From Sphingobium sufflavum (GTDB taxonomy: Bacteria; Pseudomonadota; Alphaproteobacteria; Sphingomonadales; Sphingomonadaceae), in the NCBI RefSeq assembly GCF_021403115.1, contig NZ_JAJSSH010000001.1, forward strand, positions 62,001 to 126,000: 64,000 nucleotides of DNA. Reading direction: 5' to 3'. Under the pieces are notes generated by a model. It ran no database searches and was not told the origin of the DNA. It worked only from the letters and a program-made list of their open reading frames with translations. This document shows positions 9,539 to 18,093 of this stretch, one piece after another (position 1 is the first letter of the stretch; the number at the start of each line of letters is the position of its first letter). A program made the position numbers and the translations under genes.

Positions 9539-10038
9539 GATGGCCGGGATGTAGGCGGCGAGCGGAGCCGGTGCAAGATGGGCGCGTGCATGGTGAAGAG
9601 GCCGTCCCCGATTCGGCGGGTGCGGGAAGGCGCGGGTGAGCGGGCGGCGAATCGCGGCCGCCATCGCATGAGGGCGGGGCGTTGGCGTTTCCGGTCCGGT
9701 GCGGCGACAACGCCCGGCTTCCCTTGGCTATGCCCTATTTTTGGAAGGACTGGCGTCACGTCCGCCGAGATGGGCGAATCGCCGAAATGTCCCGGCCCTG
9801 CTCTTTGCTCAGAAAGGGCAGCCTTTCGACAAGTCCAAGGCATAGGGTCCAAAATAGCGGACAGGAAAGCCGCTCACCCCGGCCAGTGGCGCCGTGGGAG
9901 GGGGCAGGAATCCCACATTCGCGGCCGGCATCTCCATTGACAGTCCGCAACTCATCTACTAACGCGCCAACTTCTCGCGTGCTGACCCCGGTTTGCGGTG
10001 TCGGTCGCGTCATGCTTTTGACCAGAAGAGATAAGCCC
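9539..10038. other. 500-base intergenic region before rplU
   Basis: Non-coding stretch between the divergent secreted-protein gene and rplU. Open frames here lack family resemblance and ribosome sites. The only clear element is the promoter at 9937-9965. The interval 9665-9935 has mixed composition with short A+T-rich patches (CCCTATTTTTGG near 9730), and I see no RNA gene in it. Autoregulatory leader structure for L21 cannot be excluded. Confidence 0.6.
9937..9965 (+). promoter_or_regulatory. Predicted housekeeping sigma promoter of rplU-rpmA
   Basis: TTGACA at 9937-9942, a 17-base spacer and TAACGC at 9960-9965. A perfect -35 with a weak -10 is common in alphaproteobacteria. It lies about 75 bases upstream of the rplU ATG and is the best promoter match in this leader. 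Confidence 0.6.
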
Positions 10039-10338
10039 ATGTTCGCAGTCGTGCGCACGGGCGGCAAGCAGTATCGCGTAGCCGCCGGAGACAAGATCGT
10101 CGTTGAGAAGCTGGCCGGTGACGCCGGTGACAAGGTTACGCTGGACGACGTCCTGTTCGCAGGCGAAGGCAGCGAACTCAAGGACACCAAGGGCCTGACC
10201 GTTGCCGCCGAGATCATCGCGCAGGCAAAGGCCGACAAGGTCATCGTTTTCAAGAAGCGCCGCCGGCACAATTACCGTCGCCGCAACGGCCACCGCCAGC
10301 AGCACACGATCCTCAAGATCGTGTCCATCGGCGCCTGA
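10039..10338 (+). CDS. rplU: 50S ribosomal protein L21
   Basis: 99-residue L21, a 23S rRNA-binding protein of the large subunit. It opens [20 protein letters not shown] and has the conserved C-terminal [17 protein letters not shown] block, which is L21's basic rRNA-binding tail. The ATG at 10039 is preceded by AGAAGAGATAA. The gene is followed by rpmA after 15 bases, the usual rplU-rpmA pair. Confidence 0.97.
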   Translation: MFAVVRTGGKQYRVAAGDKIVVEKLAGDAGDKVTLDDVLFAGEGSELKDTKGLTVAAEIIAQAKADKVIVFKKRRRHNYRRRNGHRQQHTILKIVSIGA

Positions 10339-10353
10339 TAGGAGCACCCAGCA

Positions 10354-10623
10354 ATGGCACATAAGAAAGCAGGCGGCTCGTCGCGCAACGGTCGCGACTC
10401 CGAGTCGAAGCGCCTTGGCGTGAAGAAGTTCGGTGGCCAGCAGGTCATCGGCGGCAACATCATCATCCGCCAGCGCGGCACGCGCGTCTATCCGGGCCGC
10501 AACGTCGGCATCGGCAAGGACCACACGCTGTTCGCCCTGACCGAAGGTCGCGTGACCTTCCATGACGGCAAGCTGGGCCGCAAGTATGTTTCCGTCGACG
10601 CCGTGGCTCTCGCAGCCGAGTAA
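10354..10623 (+). CDS. rpmA: 50S ribosomal protein L27
   Basis: 89-residue L27, located near the peptidyl-transferase centre. The N-terminal [20 protein letters not shown] is the standard flexible tail reaching the P-site tRNA, and [19 protein letters not shown] follows as expected. The Shine-Dalgarno is GATAGGAG. A strong terminator begins about 40 bases downstream, so the operon stops here rather than running into obgE as in many bacteria. Confidence 0.97.
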   Translation: MAHKKAGGSSRNGRDSESKRLGVKKFGGQQVIGGNIIIRQRGTRVYPGRNVGIGKDHTLFALTEGRVTFHDGKLGRKYVSVDAVALAAE

Positions 10624-10933
10624 GCGCGACGATCCCGGTCCCAAGGGGACATGGGAAGCCAAGAGGGCGGGCCGCGAGGTCCGCCCTTTTTGCGTCATGG
10701 GGCGATTCGGGGGAGGCGGACGGTTCCGGGACCGGGGGGGCGGAGACAGGCGGGATGATGGCCCTGCGGCTAAACCCGGCTGGCGTGCGAAGCCCCGCTT
10801 GAGCCGGGGGCATCCCTTAATTGCGGGGAAATCCCGGCCTTCCCGGAATGACGGAAGAATGGCCCTGCATCGTCGGCCCGACAATCGCGGGCGAGGCGGC
10901 CGGGAGTAACCCGGCCACCCGCCCCTGCGCCTC
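10624..10933. other. 310-base intergenic region after rpmA with repeats
   Basis: Holds the rpmA terminator, then G-rich low-complexity sequence (about 10700-10745), then hairpins of CCCGG/CCGGG type around 10775-10860. The segment at 10831-10853 (CCCGG, short spacer, CCCGGAATGACGG) resembles the repeats at 24097-24172. No gene seen. Confidence 0.6.
10661..10691 (+). terminator. Rho-independent terminator of rplU-rpmA
   Basis: Stem AGGGCGG (10664-10670) and CCGCCCT (10681-10687) with a ten-base loop, followed by a run of five T. The preceding AAGA can extend the stem against the T run. Classic intrinsic terminator, 40 bases past the rpmA stop. Confidence 0.85.
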
Positions 10934-11587
10934 TCAATAGCCGCGGGTGGAGGTCCAGTCCTCCGTCTCCATCGGCTTGTAGGTCGCGCCCGGCACCTTG
11001 CCCGATGCATGCTTCAGGTCGAAGCCGATGGGGTCGGCATGTTCGATGCCCACTTCGAAGGAGGACAGCGCCCAGCTCGTCATCACATAATGGCCGATGG
11101 TGAAGGTCAGGTCCATCAACTGCTGGCGGTTGTAATGGCGCGAGAGGGTGGCCCAGGTCGCATCGCTGATCTTGCCCAGGTCGATCAGTTCATCGACGGA
11201 ATCGAGCACGGCCTTGTCCTGCTCCGCCCAGCCGAAGACGATCGGCTCCTCCTGACAGGCCGCAATCTCCTCCAGCGTGATGCCGCAGTTGATCGCATAG
11301 CCGACATGGTTGTGCCACTCATAGGCCGACTTCACCCGCCATGCGACGCGCAGCACGATCAGCTCCAGCTGGCGCAGGGCCAGCGAGTTGTTCATAAGGA
11401 AGTGTTTGCCCCATTCGTTATAGACCTTACCCAGCGGCGGGTGCTGCGCCATCACGTTGATGACATTGGTCTTCGATCCTTCTTCCCAGGCGTTCGGCTC
11501 GCCCCAGAAGGCGCAGACTTCCCGTGCGGGATCGGTAAGCTCCTCACGCGGCAGCGGGGGGACGCGGGGGCTGGTCTGCTCAGACAT
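10934..11587 (-). CDS. Carboxymuconolactone decarboxylase/AhpD-like family protein, copy 1
   Basis: 217-residue protein of the CMD (AhpD-like) fold. It contains the YEWHNHVGYAINCG segment and a conserved FTIGHYVMTSWAL helix. The redox Cys-x-x-Cys of true AhpD is absent, so a peroxidase role is unlikely; proteins of this type are annotated as decarboxylase-like and their reaction is usually unknown. It is the second of two tandem paralogues of identical length (217). The shared start is LTDPAREV.FWGEP and the shared C-terminus has a DPIGFDL-like block. The ATG at 11587 follows TTGGAGAAGAT. An unknown small-molecule reaction is the safest reading. Confidence 0.75.
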   Translation of the reverse strand: MSEQTSPRVPPLPREELTDPAREVCAFWGEPNAWEEGSKTNVINVMAQHPPLGKVYNEWGKHFLMNNSLALRQLELIVLRVAWRVKSAYEWHNHVGYAINCGITLEEIAACQEEPIVFGWAEQDKAVLDSVDELIDLGKISDATWATLSRHYNRQQLMDLTFTIGHYVMTSWALSSFEVGIEHADPIGFDLKHASGKVPGATYKPMETEDWTSTRGY

Positions 11588-11663
11588 ATCTTCTCCAATG
11601 AAAGGCTATGCACCCCGTTATCGCGAGCGCGGGCATCAAGGCAAGCCGCCCCTGCGATCTGGT

Positions 11664-11702
11664 CCCCCGTTCAGACCCCCTGTTCAGGCCCCCTGTTCCG
11701 GT
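11664..11702. repeat. Three direct 13-base units between the CMD-like genes
   Basis: GTTC occurs at 11669, 11682 and 11695, each followed or preceded by a C-rich spacer (consensus CCCTGTTCAGGCC), giving an exact 13-base period. An inverted GAACAG follows at 11708-11713, pairing with CTGTTC at 11693-11698. The repeats lie about 80-120 bases upstream of the start of copy 1, so they could be operator sites or the terminator of copy 2. Confidence 0.55.
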
Positions 11703-11732
11703 CAAGCGAACAGGCCCTGCGTTCTGGCCCGA

Positions 11733-12386
11733 TCAGCCTTCCGCCCAATCGTCCGTCTCGCCGGGCCGGAACCGCACGCCCGGCGTCTGGCCCGACGCCG
11801 TGCGGAGATCGAAGCCGATCCGGTCGACACCCTCCTCCAGCGGGATGCCGAAGGCGGCGATGGACCAGCTCAGCATCACATAATGGCCGATGGTGAAGAC
11901 CATATCCATCAGCTGCTCCTTCGAGAAGCTGCGCGACAGGGTGGCCCATGTCGCGTCCGAAATCCGCGAATCCCGCACCAGTTCGTCGACCGCGCGCAGC
12001 ACCGCCCGATCCTCCTCCCGGTCGTCCCACACGGCGGCGTCCGGCCCCTCCCCGATCCCGGCGACCTCGGCCAGCGTAAGCCCCGCCTTGAGCGCGTAGC
12101 CGACATGGTAATGCCATTCATATTCGGCCTTCAGATGCCAGCTGGTCCGCAGCACGATCAGTTCGCGCGCGCGCACCGGCACCGTCGAATCGAGCAGCAG
12201 ATGCTTGCCAAAGATGTTGAACGCCCGGCCCAGCGGCGGGTGGTTGGCCATCACCATCTGGATATTGGTGCGCGATCCATTCTCCCACGACCCCGGCTCG
12301 CCCCAGAAGGAAAAGACCTCCCGCGCCGGGTCGGTCCACTGGTCGCGGGGCAGGTTGGGGATGCGGGGCGGAGTCGTATCGGGCAT
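11733..12386 (-). CDS. Carboxymuconolactone decarboxylase/AhpD-like family protein, copy 2
   Basis: 217-residue paralogue of the downstream copy, with the same layout. N-terminal DPAREVFSFWGEPGSWE is followed by ANHPPLGRAFNIFGKHLL, YEWHYHVGYALKAG and FTIGHYVMLSWSIAAFG. No CxxC pair. The ATG at 12386 (MPDTTPPR) is preferred to one at 12527, which would add a Pro/Gly-rich tail not shared by the paralogue. Tandem duplication followed by divergence is the simplest reading. The dienelactone hydrolase gene lies divergently 190 bases away, suggesting a shared catabolic or detoxification role; this is inference. Confidence 0.75.
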   Translation of the reverse strand: MPDTTPPRIPNLPRDQWTDPAREVFSFWGEPGSWENGSRTNIQMVMANHPPLGRAFNIFGKHLLLDSTVPVRARELIVLRTSWHLKAEYEWHYHVGYALKAGLTLAEVAGIGEGPDAAVWDDREEDRAVLRAVDELVRDSRISDATWATLSRSFSKEQLMDMVFTIGHYVMLSWSIAAFGIPLEEGVDRIGFDLRTASGQTPGVRFRPGETDDWAEG

Positions 12387-12574
12387 GGCCTCTCCGGCGG
12401 GGCGGCCGGTGCCTGGATGGCCAGCCTTGTCCTCTACCGTCAGGGGTAACGAGCGGGCCGGAGCCGAGTCAAGCGATCCGCCCGGAACGGTCGGCAGCCT
12501 TCCCGCCAATCCTTGCAATCCTATCATATTGCCATAGGTTCGCGATGCGGCACGGGGCCATGGGAGCTTTGAGG

Positions 12575-13477
12575 ATGACGAACGATCTTTTGCCAGACGA
12601 TAGCGGACCAGAGGACGACAATTGGATCGCGACCGGCCTCAATCGCCGTGCGGTGATCCGCGGCGGGGCCTATGCCGCCGGTTTCGCCCTCGCCTGCCAG
12701 CCGATTTCCGCCGCGACGATCCAGACGTCCGGCGACGGGCTGGTGCAAGAGACGACGACGTTCAAGGCGCCCGACGGCGTCTCCCTGCCGCTGTTCGTCG
12801 CCCGGCCCAAGGGCGGCAAGCCCGCCCCCGTCATCGTGGTGGTGCATGAGATCTTCGGCGTGCATGAATGGGTGAAGGACATCTGCCGCCGCTTGGCCAA
12901 GGCGGGCTATTACGCGGTCGCGCCGGACCTGTTCGCGCGCGCGGGCGACGCCACCAAGGTCGCCGACATGAAGCAACTGAGCGCCACCATCGTCTCCCCC
13001 ACCCCCGATGCACAGGTGCTGGCCGACATCGACGCCCTCTATGCCTGGGCCGGGGCGCATGGCGGCGATGCGCGGCGGCGCGGCATCACCGGCTTTTGCT
13101 GGGGCGGGCGAATCGTGTGGCTCTATGCCGCCCATTCGGCCCACCTGGATGCGGGCGTGGCCTTCTATGGCAGGCTGAACAGCCAGCCGACCGCGCTCCA
13201 GCCGCAGTCGGCGCTGGGCACGGCGGCGGCGCTCCATGCCCCGGTGCTGGGCCAATATGGCGGCAAGGATCGCGGTATCCCCCTGACCGATGTCGAGGCG
13301 ATGCGCGCGAAACTGACCGAAACCGGCAAATCGCCCCCGTCCGCCATCACCGTCTATCCGGAGGCGGAGCATGGCTTCATGGCGGATTACCGGCCCAGCT
13401 ATCATGAGCAGGCCGCCGCTGCAGCCTGGACCGCATCGCTGGCGTGGTTCGGCACATATCTGAAACACACCGGCTGA
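12575..13477 (+). CDS. Dienelactone hydrolase family protein with Tat-type leader
   Basis: Alpha/beta hydrolase of 300 residues in the dienelactone hydrolase family, hydrolysing lactones or esters. Catalytic triad visible: Cys175 in GFCWGG, Asp232 in GGKDRGIP and His266 in EAEHGF, plus Glu92 in VVHEIFG. The N-terminus carries an LNRRAVIRGGAYAAGFALA twin-arginine signal (about residues 22-40), so export of the folded enzyme to the periplasm is predicted. The ATG at 12575 is preceded by GGGAG; a start at 12545 is also possible. Related Tat-exported dienelactone hydrolases are common in proteobacteria, usually with unknown substrate. Confidence 0.87.
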   Translation: MTNDLLPDDSGPEDDNWIATGLNRRAVIRGGAYAAGFALACQPISAATIQTSGDGLVQETTTFKAPDGVSLPLFVARPKGGKPAPVIVVVHEIFGVHEWVKDICRRLAKAGYYAVAPDLFARAGDATKVADMKQLSATIVSPTPDAQVLADIDALYAWAGAHGGDARRRGITGFCWGGRIVWLYAAHSAHLDAGVAFYGRLNSQPTALQPQSALGTAAALHAPVLGQYGGKDRGIPLTDVEAMRAKLTETGKSPPSAITVYPEAEHGFMADYRPSYHEQAAAAAWTASLAWFGTYLKHTG

Positions 13478-13674
13478 CCCGGCCCCGCCGCAGATTTGCG
13501 GCGGACCGTTTTGCCAACAGCGATTCCGCGGGATCGAAAGGCGATCTTTGCCGTTGAGCGGGTGGGAGTGCGGCACGGCATTTCCGCCCGCGCTGTCGCA
13601 TACCTGTCACCTTTGGAGACTAAAGGCCGCGCGACGGGGACGAGCAACGCCAGAGCAAAAAAGGAAAACCGCAG

Positions 13675-14256
13675 ATGTTCGCCCGCACCGAGAGACTGAT
13701 ATTGCGCCCCAGTTGGCCGGAGGACGCGGAGCCGCTGGCCAAGGCGCTGAGCGATCCCGCCATCGCCCGCACCCTGTTGGACGCGCCCACCGCGATCGAC
13801 CCCAGCGGCACCCGTGAGTGGATCGGCGAACCGCGCGATCCCCGCCTGCCCGATTTCCTCGCCTTCATGCGCACGCGCGGCGCGCCCCGGCTGGTCGGCG
13901 GCGCGGGTATTTCGCGGCGTGAGGACGGCAAGCTGGAGCTACGCTACTGGATCGAGCGGTCCCATTGGGGGCTGGGCTATGCCACGGAGGCGACCCGCGC
14001 GGTGATGCGGATCGCGCGCGCCACCGGCCTGATGGGCGTCCGGGCGGGCCATCTGCTGGACAACCCCGCCTCCGCCCGCGTGCTGCGCAAGATCGGGTTC
14101 AGCCCGACCGGCCGCATCGAACCGCGCCTCAACCCCGCGCTGGCCAGCGACGTGGCGGTGGTCGAGTTCGAATATGACGGCCGGACGCAGGATTCCCGCG
14201 ACACGGACGAACCGGCGCGCGAAATCTACAGCGACAAGCTGTTCGCCTGGGCCTGA
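13675..14256 (+). CDS. GNAT family N-acetyltransferase
   Basis: 193-residue RimJ/RimL-type GNAT. It begins MFARTERLILRPSWPEDAE, has an acetyl-CoA-binding stretch ELRYWIERSHWGLGYATEA (about residues 87-105) and DNPASARVLRKIGF in motif B. The substrate cannot be deduced. It is 148 bases upstream of obgE, on the same strand, a position where a GNAT gene is often seen in sphingomonads (recalled, not checked). The ATG follows AAAAAAGGAAAACCGCAG. Confidence 0.85.
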   Translation: MFARTERLILRPSWPEDAEPLAKALSDPAIARTLLDAPTAIDPSGTREWIGEPRDPRLPDFLAFMRTRGAPRLVGGAGISRREDGKLELRYWIERSHWGLGYATEATRAVMRIARATGLMGVRAGHLLDNPASARVLRKIGFSPTGRIEPRLNPALASDVAVVEFEYDGRTQDSRDTDEPAREIYSDKLFAWA

Positions 14257-14404
14257 AAACACGCCTGAAAAGATGGCGGCGGGGCGGCGACAGGCGCTGT
14301 CCCGGCCGGAATCCGGCTAGATAACCGGCTGATTCGCACCCTGTCCCGCTTTCCACGCGGTTGGGTGGTGGCACCTTGGCCCGAATCCCTCTATGGCGCG
14401 GGCC

Positions 14405-15481
14405 ATGCATTTTCTCGATCAAGCCAAGATTTTCATTCGCTCCGGCGCGGGCGGCCCCGGAGGCGTCAGCTTCCGGCGTGAAAAATTCATCCAATATGGC
14501 GGCCCCGACGGCGGTGACGGCGGCAAGGGCGGCGATATTATCTTTGAGGCCGTCGCGGGCCTGAACACCCTCATCGACTTTCGCTACACCCAGCATTTCA
14601 AGGCGCAGCGCGGTATTCCCGGCATGGGCAAGAACCGCACGGGTGCGGGCGGCAACGACAAGATCATCAAGGTGCCGGTGGGCACGCAGATCATCACCGA
14701 CCCGGACGAGGAAGGCTATTCCGAGTTGCTGGCCGACTTCACCGAGCCGGGCCAGCGCATCGTCCTGTTGAAGGGTGGCGATGGCGGTCGCGGCAACCTG
14801 AGCTACAAGACCAGCACCAACCGCGCGCCACGCCAGCATGGCACGGGCTGGCCGGGTGAGGAGAAATGGGTGTGGCTGCGGCTGAAGCTGCTGGCCGATG
14901 TCGGCCTGGTCGGCCTGCCCAATGCCGGCAAGTCCACCTTCATCAACCAGGTGACGAACACCAAGGCGAAGGTCGGGGCCTATGCCTTCACCACCACCAA
15001 GCCGCAGCTGGGCGTGGTCAGCCACAAGCAGAATGAATTCGTGCTGGCCGACATCCCCGGCCTGATCGCCGGCGCATCCGAAGGGGTCGGCATCGGCGAC
15101 CGCTTCCTGGGCCATATCGAACGGTGCCGGGTGCTGCTGCACCTGATCGACGCGACGGTGGACGACCCGATCGAGGCCTGGGAAGTCGTGATGGGCGAAC
15201 TGGAAGCCTATGGCGAGGGGCTGGACGAAAAGCCGCAGATCGTGGCGCTGAACAAGGGCGACCTGCTCGGCCCCGAACTGATGGAAGATATTGCCGAACA
15301 GTTGCAGGAGGCCGGTGTGGAGGAGATATTCATCATCTCCGGCGCGACCGGCGAGGGTGTGGAAGACTTGCTGGATGCGCTGGTCGAGCGCGTCGGGCAG
15401 CCCGGCTATCGGTCCGACGAGGGCGACGACGAAGATGGCGAGGGCGAAGCGGAGGAGGCAAAGCCATGGTCGCCAATCTGA
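14405..15481 (+). CDS. obgE: GTPase Obg
   Basis: 358-residue Obg/CgtA GTPase, essential for 50S maturation and stress signalling. The glycine-rich Obg fold is at residues 1-158 (MHFLDQAKIFIRSGAGGPGG). The G domain has G1 GLPNAGKST, G3 DIPGLIAGASEG and G4 ALNKGD. The C-terminus ends in an acidic DEGDDEDGEGEAEE tail. The ATG at 14405 gives the canonical MHFLDQ start; an upstream ATG at 14393 adds four residues. Confidence 0.96.
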   Translation: MHFLDQAKIFIRSGAGGPGGVSFRREKFIQYGGPDGGDGGKGGDIIFEAVAGLNTLIDFRYTQHFKAQRGIPGMGKNRTGAGGNDKIIKVPVGTQIITDPDEEGYSELLADFTEPGQRIVLLKGGDGGRGNLSYKTSTNRAPRQHGTGWPGEEKWVWLRLKLLADVGLVGLPNAGKSTFINQVTNTKAKVGAYAFTTTKPQLGVVSHKQNEFVLADIPGLIAGASEGVGIGDRFLGHIERCRVLLHLIDATVDDPIEAWEVVMGELEAYGEGLDEKPQIVALNKGDLLGPELMEDIAEQLQEAGVEEIFIISGATGEGVEDLLDALVERVGQPGYRSDEGDDEDGEGEAEEAKPWSPI

Positions 15482-15644
15482 CACGCTATAGCGCGTGCAA
15501 GGTTCACCCTGACACGCCAGACAGGCCGGTGCGCGAACGCAGGGCGGCGCAGGCCGCCCCCTCCGCCGGGCAGGGTAGCAGCGGGGCGCAGCGGACCGAT
15601 CCGACCGGCGACGAGCCGGTGCGCCTGTTCGCATGGGTCAGTGC

Positions 15645-16775
15645 ATGAGTGAATCGCTTACGGGGTTCCGCGCCAATGTCTGTGGCCGGATCATCGTCAA
15701 GGTCGGTTCCTCCCTGCTGGTCAGCAAGGATGGCGAGGTCCGCCGCGACTGGCTGAAGACGCTGGTCGCGGAGATTGCCGCGCGCCACCGGGCGGGCCAG
15801 CGCCTCATCATCGTGTCGTCCGGCTCCATCGCGCTGGGCGCGCGGCGGCTGGGGCTGGCCAAGGGCGGGCGCGCCACGCTGGAAGATGCGCAGGCCGCCG
15901 CCGCCGTCGGGCAGATCGCCCTGTCGGGCATCTGGGCCGAGCTGTTGCAGGCGGAAGGGGTCGCCGCCGCGCAGATTCTCGTCACGCTGGACGATCTGGA
16001 GCATCGCCGCCGCTATCTCAACGCCTCCGCCACCCTCGAACGGCTGCTGGGGCTGGGCGTGATCCCGGTGGTGAACGAGAATGACAGCGTCGCGACGGAG
16101 GAAATCCGGTTCGGCGACAATGACCGGCTGGCCGCGCGCATCGGGCAGGCGGCGCAGGCGGATGCGGTGGTGCTGCTGTCCGACATCGACGGCCTGTACA
16201 CCGCCAACCCGCATGTCGACCCGGCGGCGGAACTGATCCCCATGGTCGAGCGGATCAACGCGCGCATCACCAGCATGGCGACGGCGGAATCGGCGTCCGG
16301 CATGGGATCGGGCGGCATGGCGTCCAAGGTGGAGGCGGCGCGCATCGCGACCGGCGCGGGCATGCACCTGTCGATCATCTCCGGCCGGGTCGACGCGCCG
16401 CTGACCCGTTGGGTCCAGTCGGGGCGCGGCACCATATTCCGCGCCGACAAGCGCAAGACGGCACGCAAGACATGGCTGGCGGGGCGACTGACCGTGCGCG
16501 GCACGCTGGTCGTGGACGAAGGCGCGGTGGCGGCGCTGGCGCGGGGACGCAGCCTTCTGCCCGCCGGGGTAAAGGGCAGCAGCGGCGACTATCGACGCGG
16601 CGACGTGGTCAATATCGCGGCCCCCGACGGCGCGGTGATCGCGCGCGGCCTGACTGAATTTGACGCGGATGACGCGGCGCGCATCATCGGCCACCGGAGC
16701 GAGGACATAGCCGCCATATTGGGCGAGGTGCAACGGTCCGTGCTGGTCCATCGCGACCATATGGTGGTGCTGTGA
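15645..16775 (+). CDS. proB: Glutamate 5-kinase
   Basis: Phosphorylates glutamate to gamma-glutamyl phosphate, the first step of proline synthesis (376 residues). Amino-acid kinase domain: IIVKVGSSLLV, VSSGSIALGARRLG, VVNENDSVATEE and SGMGSGGMASKVEAAR. The C-terminal 90 residues form the PUA domain (GTLVVDEGAVAALARGRSLL to the end). The ATG at 15645 is favoured over the one at 15633. It follows obgE by 163 bases containing two G+C hairpins; proA is not in the window. Confidence 0.95.
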   Translation: MSESLTGFRANVCGRIIVKVGSSLLVSKDGEVRRDWLKTLVAEIAARHRAGQRLIIVSSGSIALGARRLGLAKGGRATLEDAQAAAAVGQIALSGIWAELLQAEGVAAAQILVTLDDLEHRRRYLNASATLERLLGLGVIPVVNENDSVATEEIRFGDNDRLAARIGQAAQADAVVLLSDIDGLYTANPHVDPAAELIPMVERINARITSMATAESASGMGSGGMASKVEAARIATGAGMHLSIISGRVDAPLTRWVQSGRGTIFRADKRKTARKTWLAGRLTVRGTLVVDEGAVAALARGRSLLPAGVKGSSGDYRRGDVVNIAAPDGAVIARGLTEFDADDAARIIGHRSEDIAAILGEVQRSVLVHRDHMVVL

Positions 16776-16779
16776 CGCC

Positions 16780-17712
16780 ATGGACGGGGCACGCCGCATG
16801 ATCGTGGCGCTGACCGGCGCGACCGGCTTCCTGGGCGGGGCGGTACTGGAGCGGCTGATCGCGGACGGCCATGGCGTGCGCGCGCTGACCCGGCGACCGC
16901 AGCCGGAGCGGCCGGGCGTGGCGTGGATCGCGGGCGATCTGGCGGACGAACCGGCGCTGGCCAGCCTCGTGGCGGGAACGGACGCCGTCATCCATGTCGC
17001 GGGCGCGGTCAATGTGCCGGGCCGTGCCGCCTTCTTCGCCGCCAATGCGGAGGGCACGCGGGTGCTGGTCGAGCAGGCGCAGGCGGCGGGCGTGACGCGC
17101 TTCGTCCTCGTCTCCTCGCTTTCCGCGCGCGAACCGCAGCTCTCCGACTATGGCTGGTCCAAGCGGGAAGGGGAGCGGATGGTGGAGGCCGGCACCCTCG
17201 ACTGGACGATCGTGCGTCCGCCCGCCATCTATGGTCCCGGCGACCGGGAGATGCTGGAGATGTTCCAGATGGCGGCGCGTGGCCTCGTCATGCTGCCCCC
17301 CACTGGCCGGTTGTCGGTGATCCATGCCGACGATCTGGCCGGGCTGCTGGTGCTGCTGGCCGGGGATCGGTCCGGCCTGTCGACCGGGGCGACCTATGAG
17401 GTCGATGACGGCGCGCCGGGCGGGTTCAGCCATGTCGATTTCGCCCATGCGCTGGGCCGGGCGGTCGGACGGCGGGCCTTTGCCCTGTCGCTGCCCCGCC
17501 TCGCGCTGATGCTGGGCGCGCGCGTCGATGGCCTGTTGCGCGGCAAGGGGGCCAAGCTGACCGCCGACCGAGTCCGCTATTTCTGCCATCCCGACTGGGT
17601 CGCCGCGCCGGACCGGCGGGTACCGGAAAGCCTGTGGCGCGCCGGGATCGCCGTGGAACAGGGCCTGACCGCCACCGCCGCCGCCTATAGGGCGAAGGGC
17701 TGGCTGAAATAG
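16780..17712 (+). CDS. NAD(P)-dependent SDR, candidate ceramide/3-ketosphinganine reductase (CerR-like)
   Basis: 310-residue extended SDR. Dinucleotide motif TGATGFLG at residues 12-19, catalytic Ser about 112-113 and YGWSK (Tyr124, Lys128). In Caulobacter the genes for Spt, its ACP and an SDR of this type (CerR) form one cluster needed for ceramide synthesis. This gene stands immediately upstream of acp-spt on the same strand, so reduction of the 3-keto group of the sphingoid base or ceramide is the likely reaction. That role is inferred from context, since epimerase-like SDRs are diverse. An ATG at 16798 is an alternative start. It begins five bases after the proB stop. Confidence 0.72.
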   Translation: MDGARRMIVALTGATGFLGGAVLERLIADGHGVRALTRRPQPERPGVAWIAGDLADEPALASLVAGTDAVIHVAGAVNVPGRAAFFAANAEGTRVLVEQAQAAGVTRFVLVSSLSAREPQLSDYGWSKREGERMVEAGTLDWTIVRPPAIYGPGDREMLEMFQMAARGLVMLPPTGRLSVIHADDLAGLLVLLAGDRSGLSTGATYEVDDGAPGGFSHVDFAHALGRAVGRRAFALSLPRLALMLGARVDGLLRGKGAKLTADRVRYFCHPDWVAAPDRRVPESLWRAGIAVEQGLTATAAAYRAKGWLK

Positions 17713-17837
17713 GCTTCTGTCGCGACGGGTCTTCAAACGCCGCCCGTTCCAGACTATTGCCCGATTGACGCCGCAATCGCCTGCCATGGCGAAACCGGGG
17801 CAAGGATCGCCCTCCCATAAGAAAGAGATTCCGTCGC

Positions 17838-18086
17838 ATGACCGACCGCCAGAGCATTTTCGACAGCGTGACCGCCCAGATCGCGCCGTTCAACAAGAAG
17901 GGTGCGACGCTGAGCGACAGCACCACCTTTGCCGGCGACCTCGAATGGGACAGCCTGACCGTCATGGATTTCGTCGCGGCGATCGAGGATGAATTCGACA
18001 TCATCATCACCATGAACATGCAGGCGGAGATCGAGACGGTCGGCCAGTTGGTCGATGCCGTCGCCAAGCTCCAGGCGGAAGGCTGA
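17838..18086 (+). CDS. Acyl carrier protein of the sphingolipid cluster
   Basis: 82-residue acyl carrier protein. The phosphopantetheine site is Ser39 in LEWDSLTVMDF, differing from the DSLD of the fatty-acid AcpP, which marks a specialised ACP. Placed seven bases upstream of spt, it is expected to present the acyl chain to serine palmitoyltransferase, as shown for the equivalent ACP in Caulobacter. A good Shine-Dalgarno (AAGAAAGAGA) precedes the ATG. Transcription may start in the 125-base gap after the SDR gene. Confidence 0.87.
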   Translation: MTDRQSIFDSVTAQIAPFNKKGATLSDSTTFAGDLEWDSLTVMDFVAAIEDEFDIIITMNMQAEIETVGQLVDAVAKLQAEG

Positions 18087-18093
18087 CCGGCCC

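Noticed and set aside
11664-11702. Alphaproteobacterial LexA box (GTTC-N7-GTTC)
   Set aside because: The GTTC units are spaced by nine bases, not seven, and the flanking genes are not SOS genes.
15482-15632. Small RNA or tRNA between obgE and proB
   Set aside because: It has G+C hairpins (CACGC..GCGTG; GGGCGG/CCGCCC) but no tRNA T-loop, acceptor pairing or T-tract.
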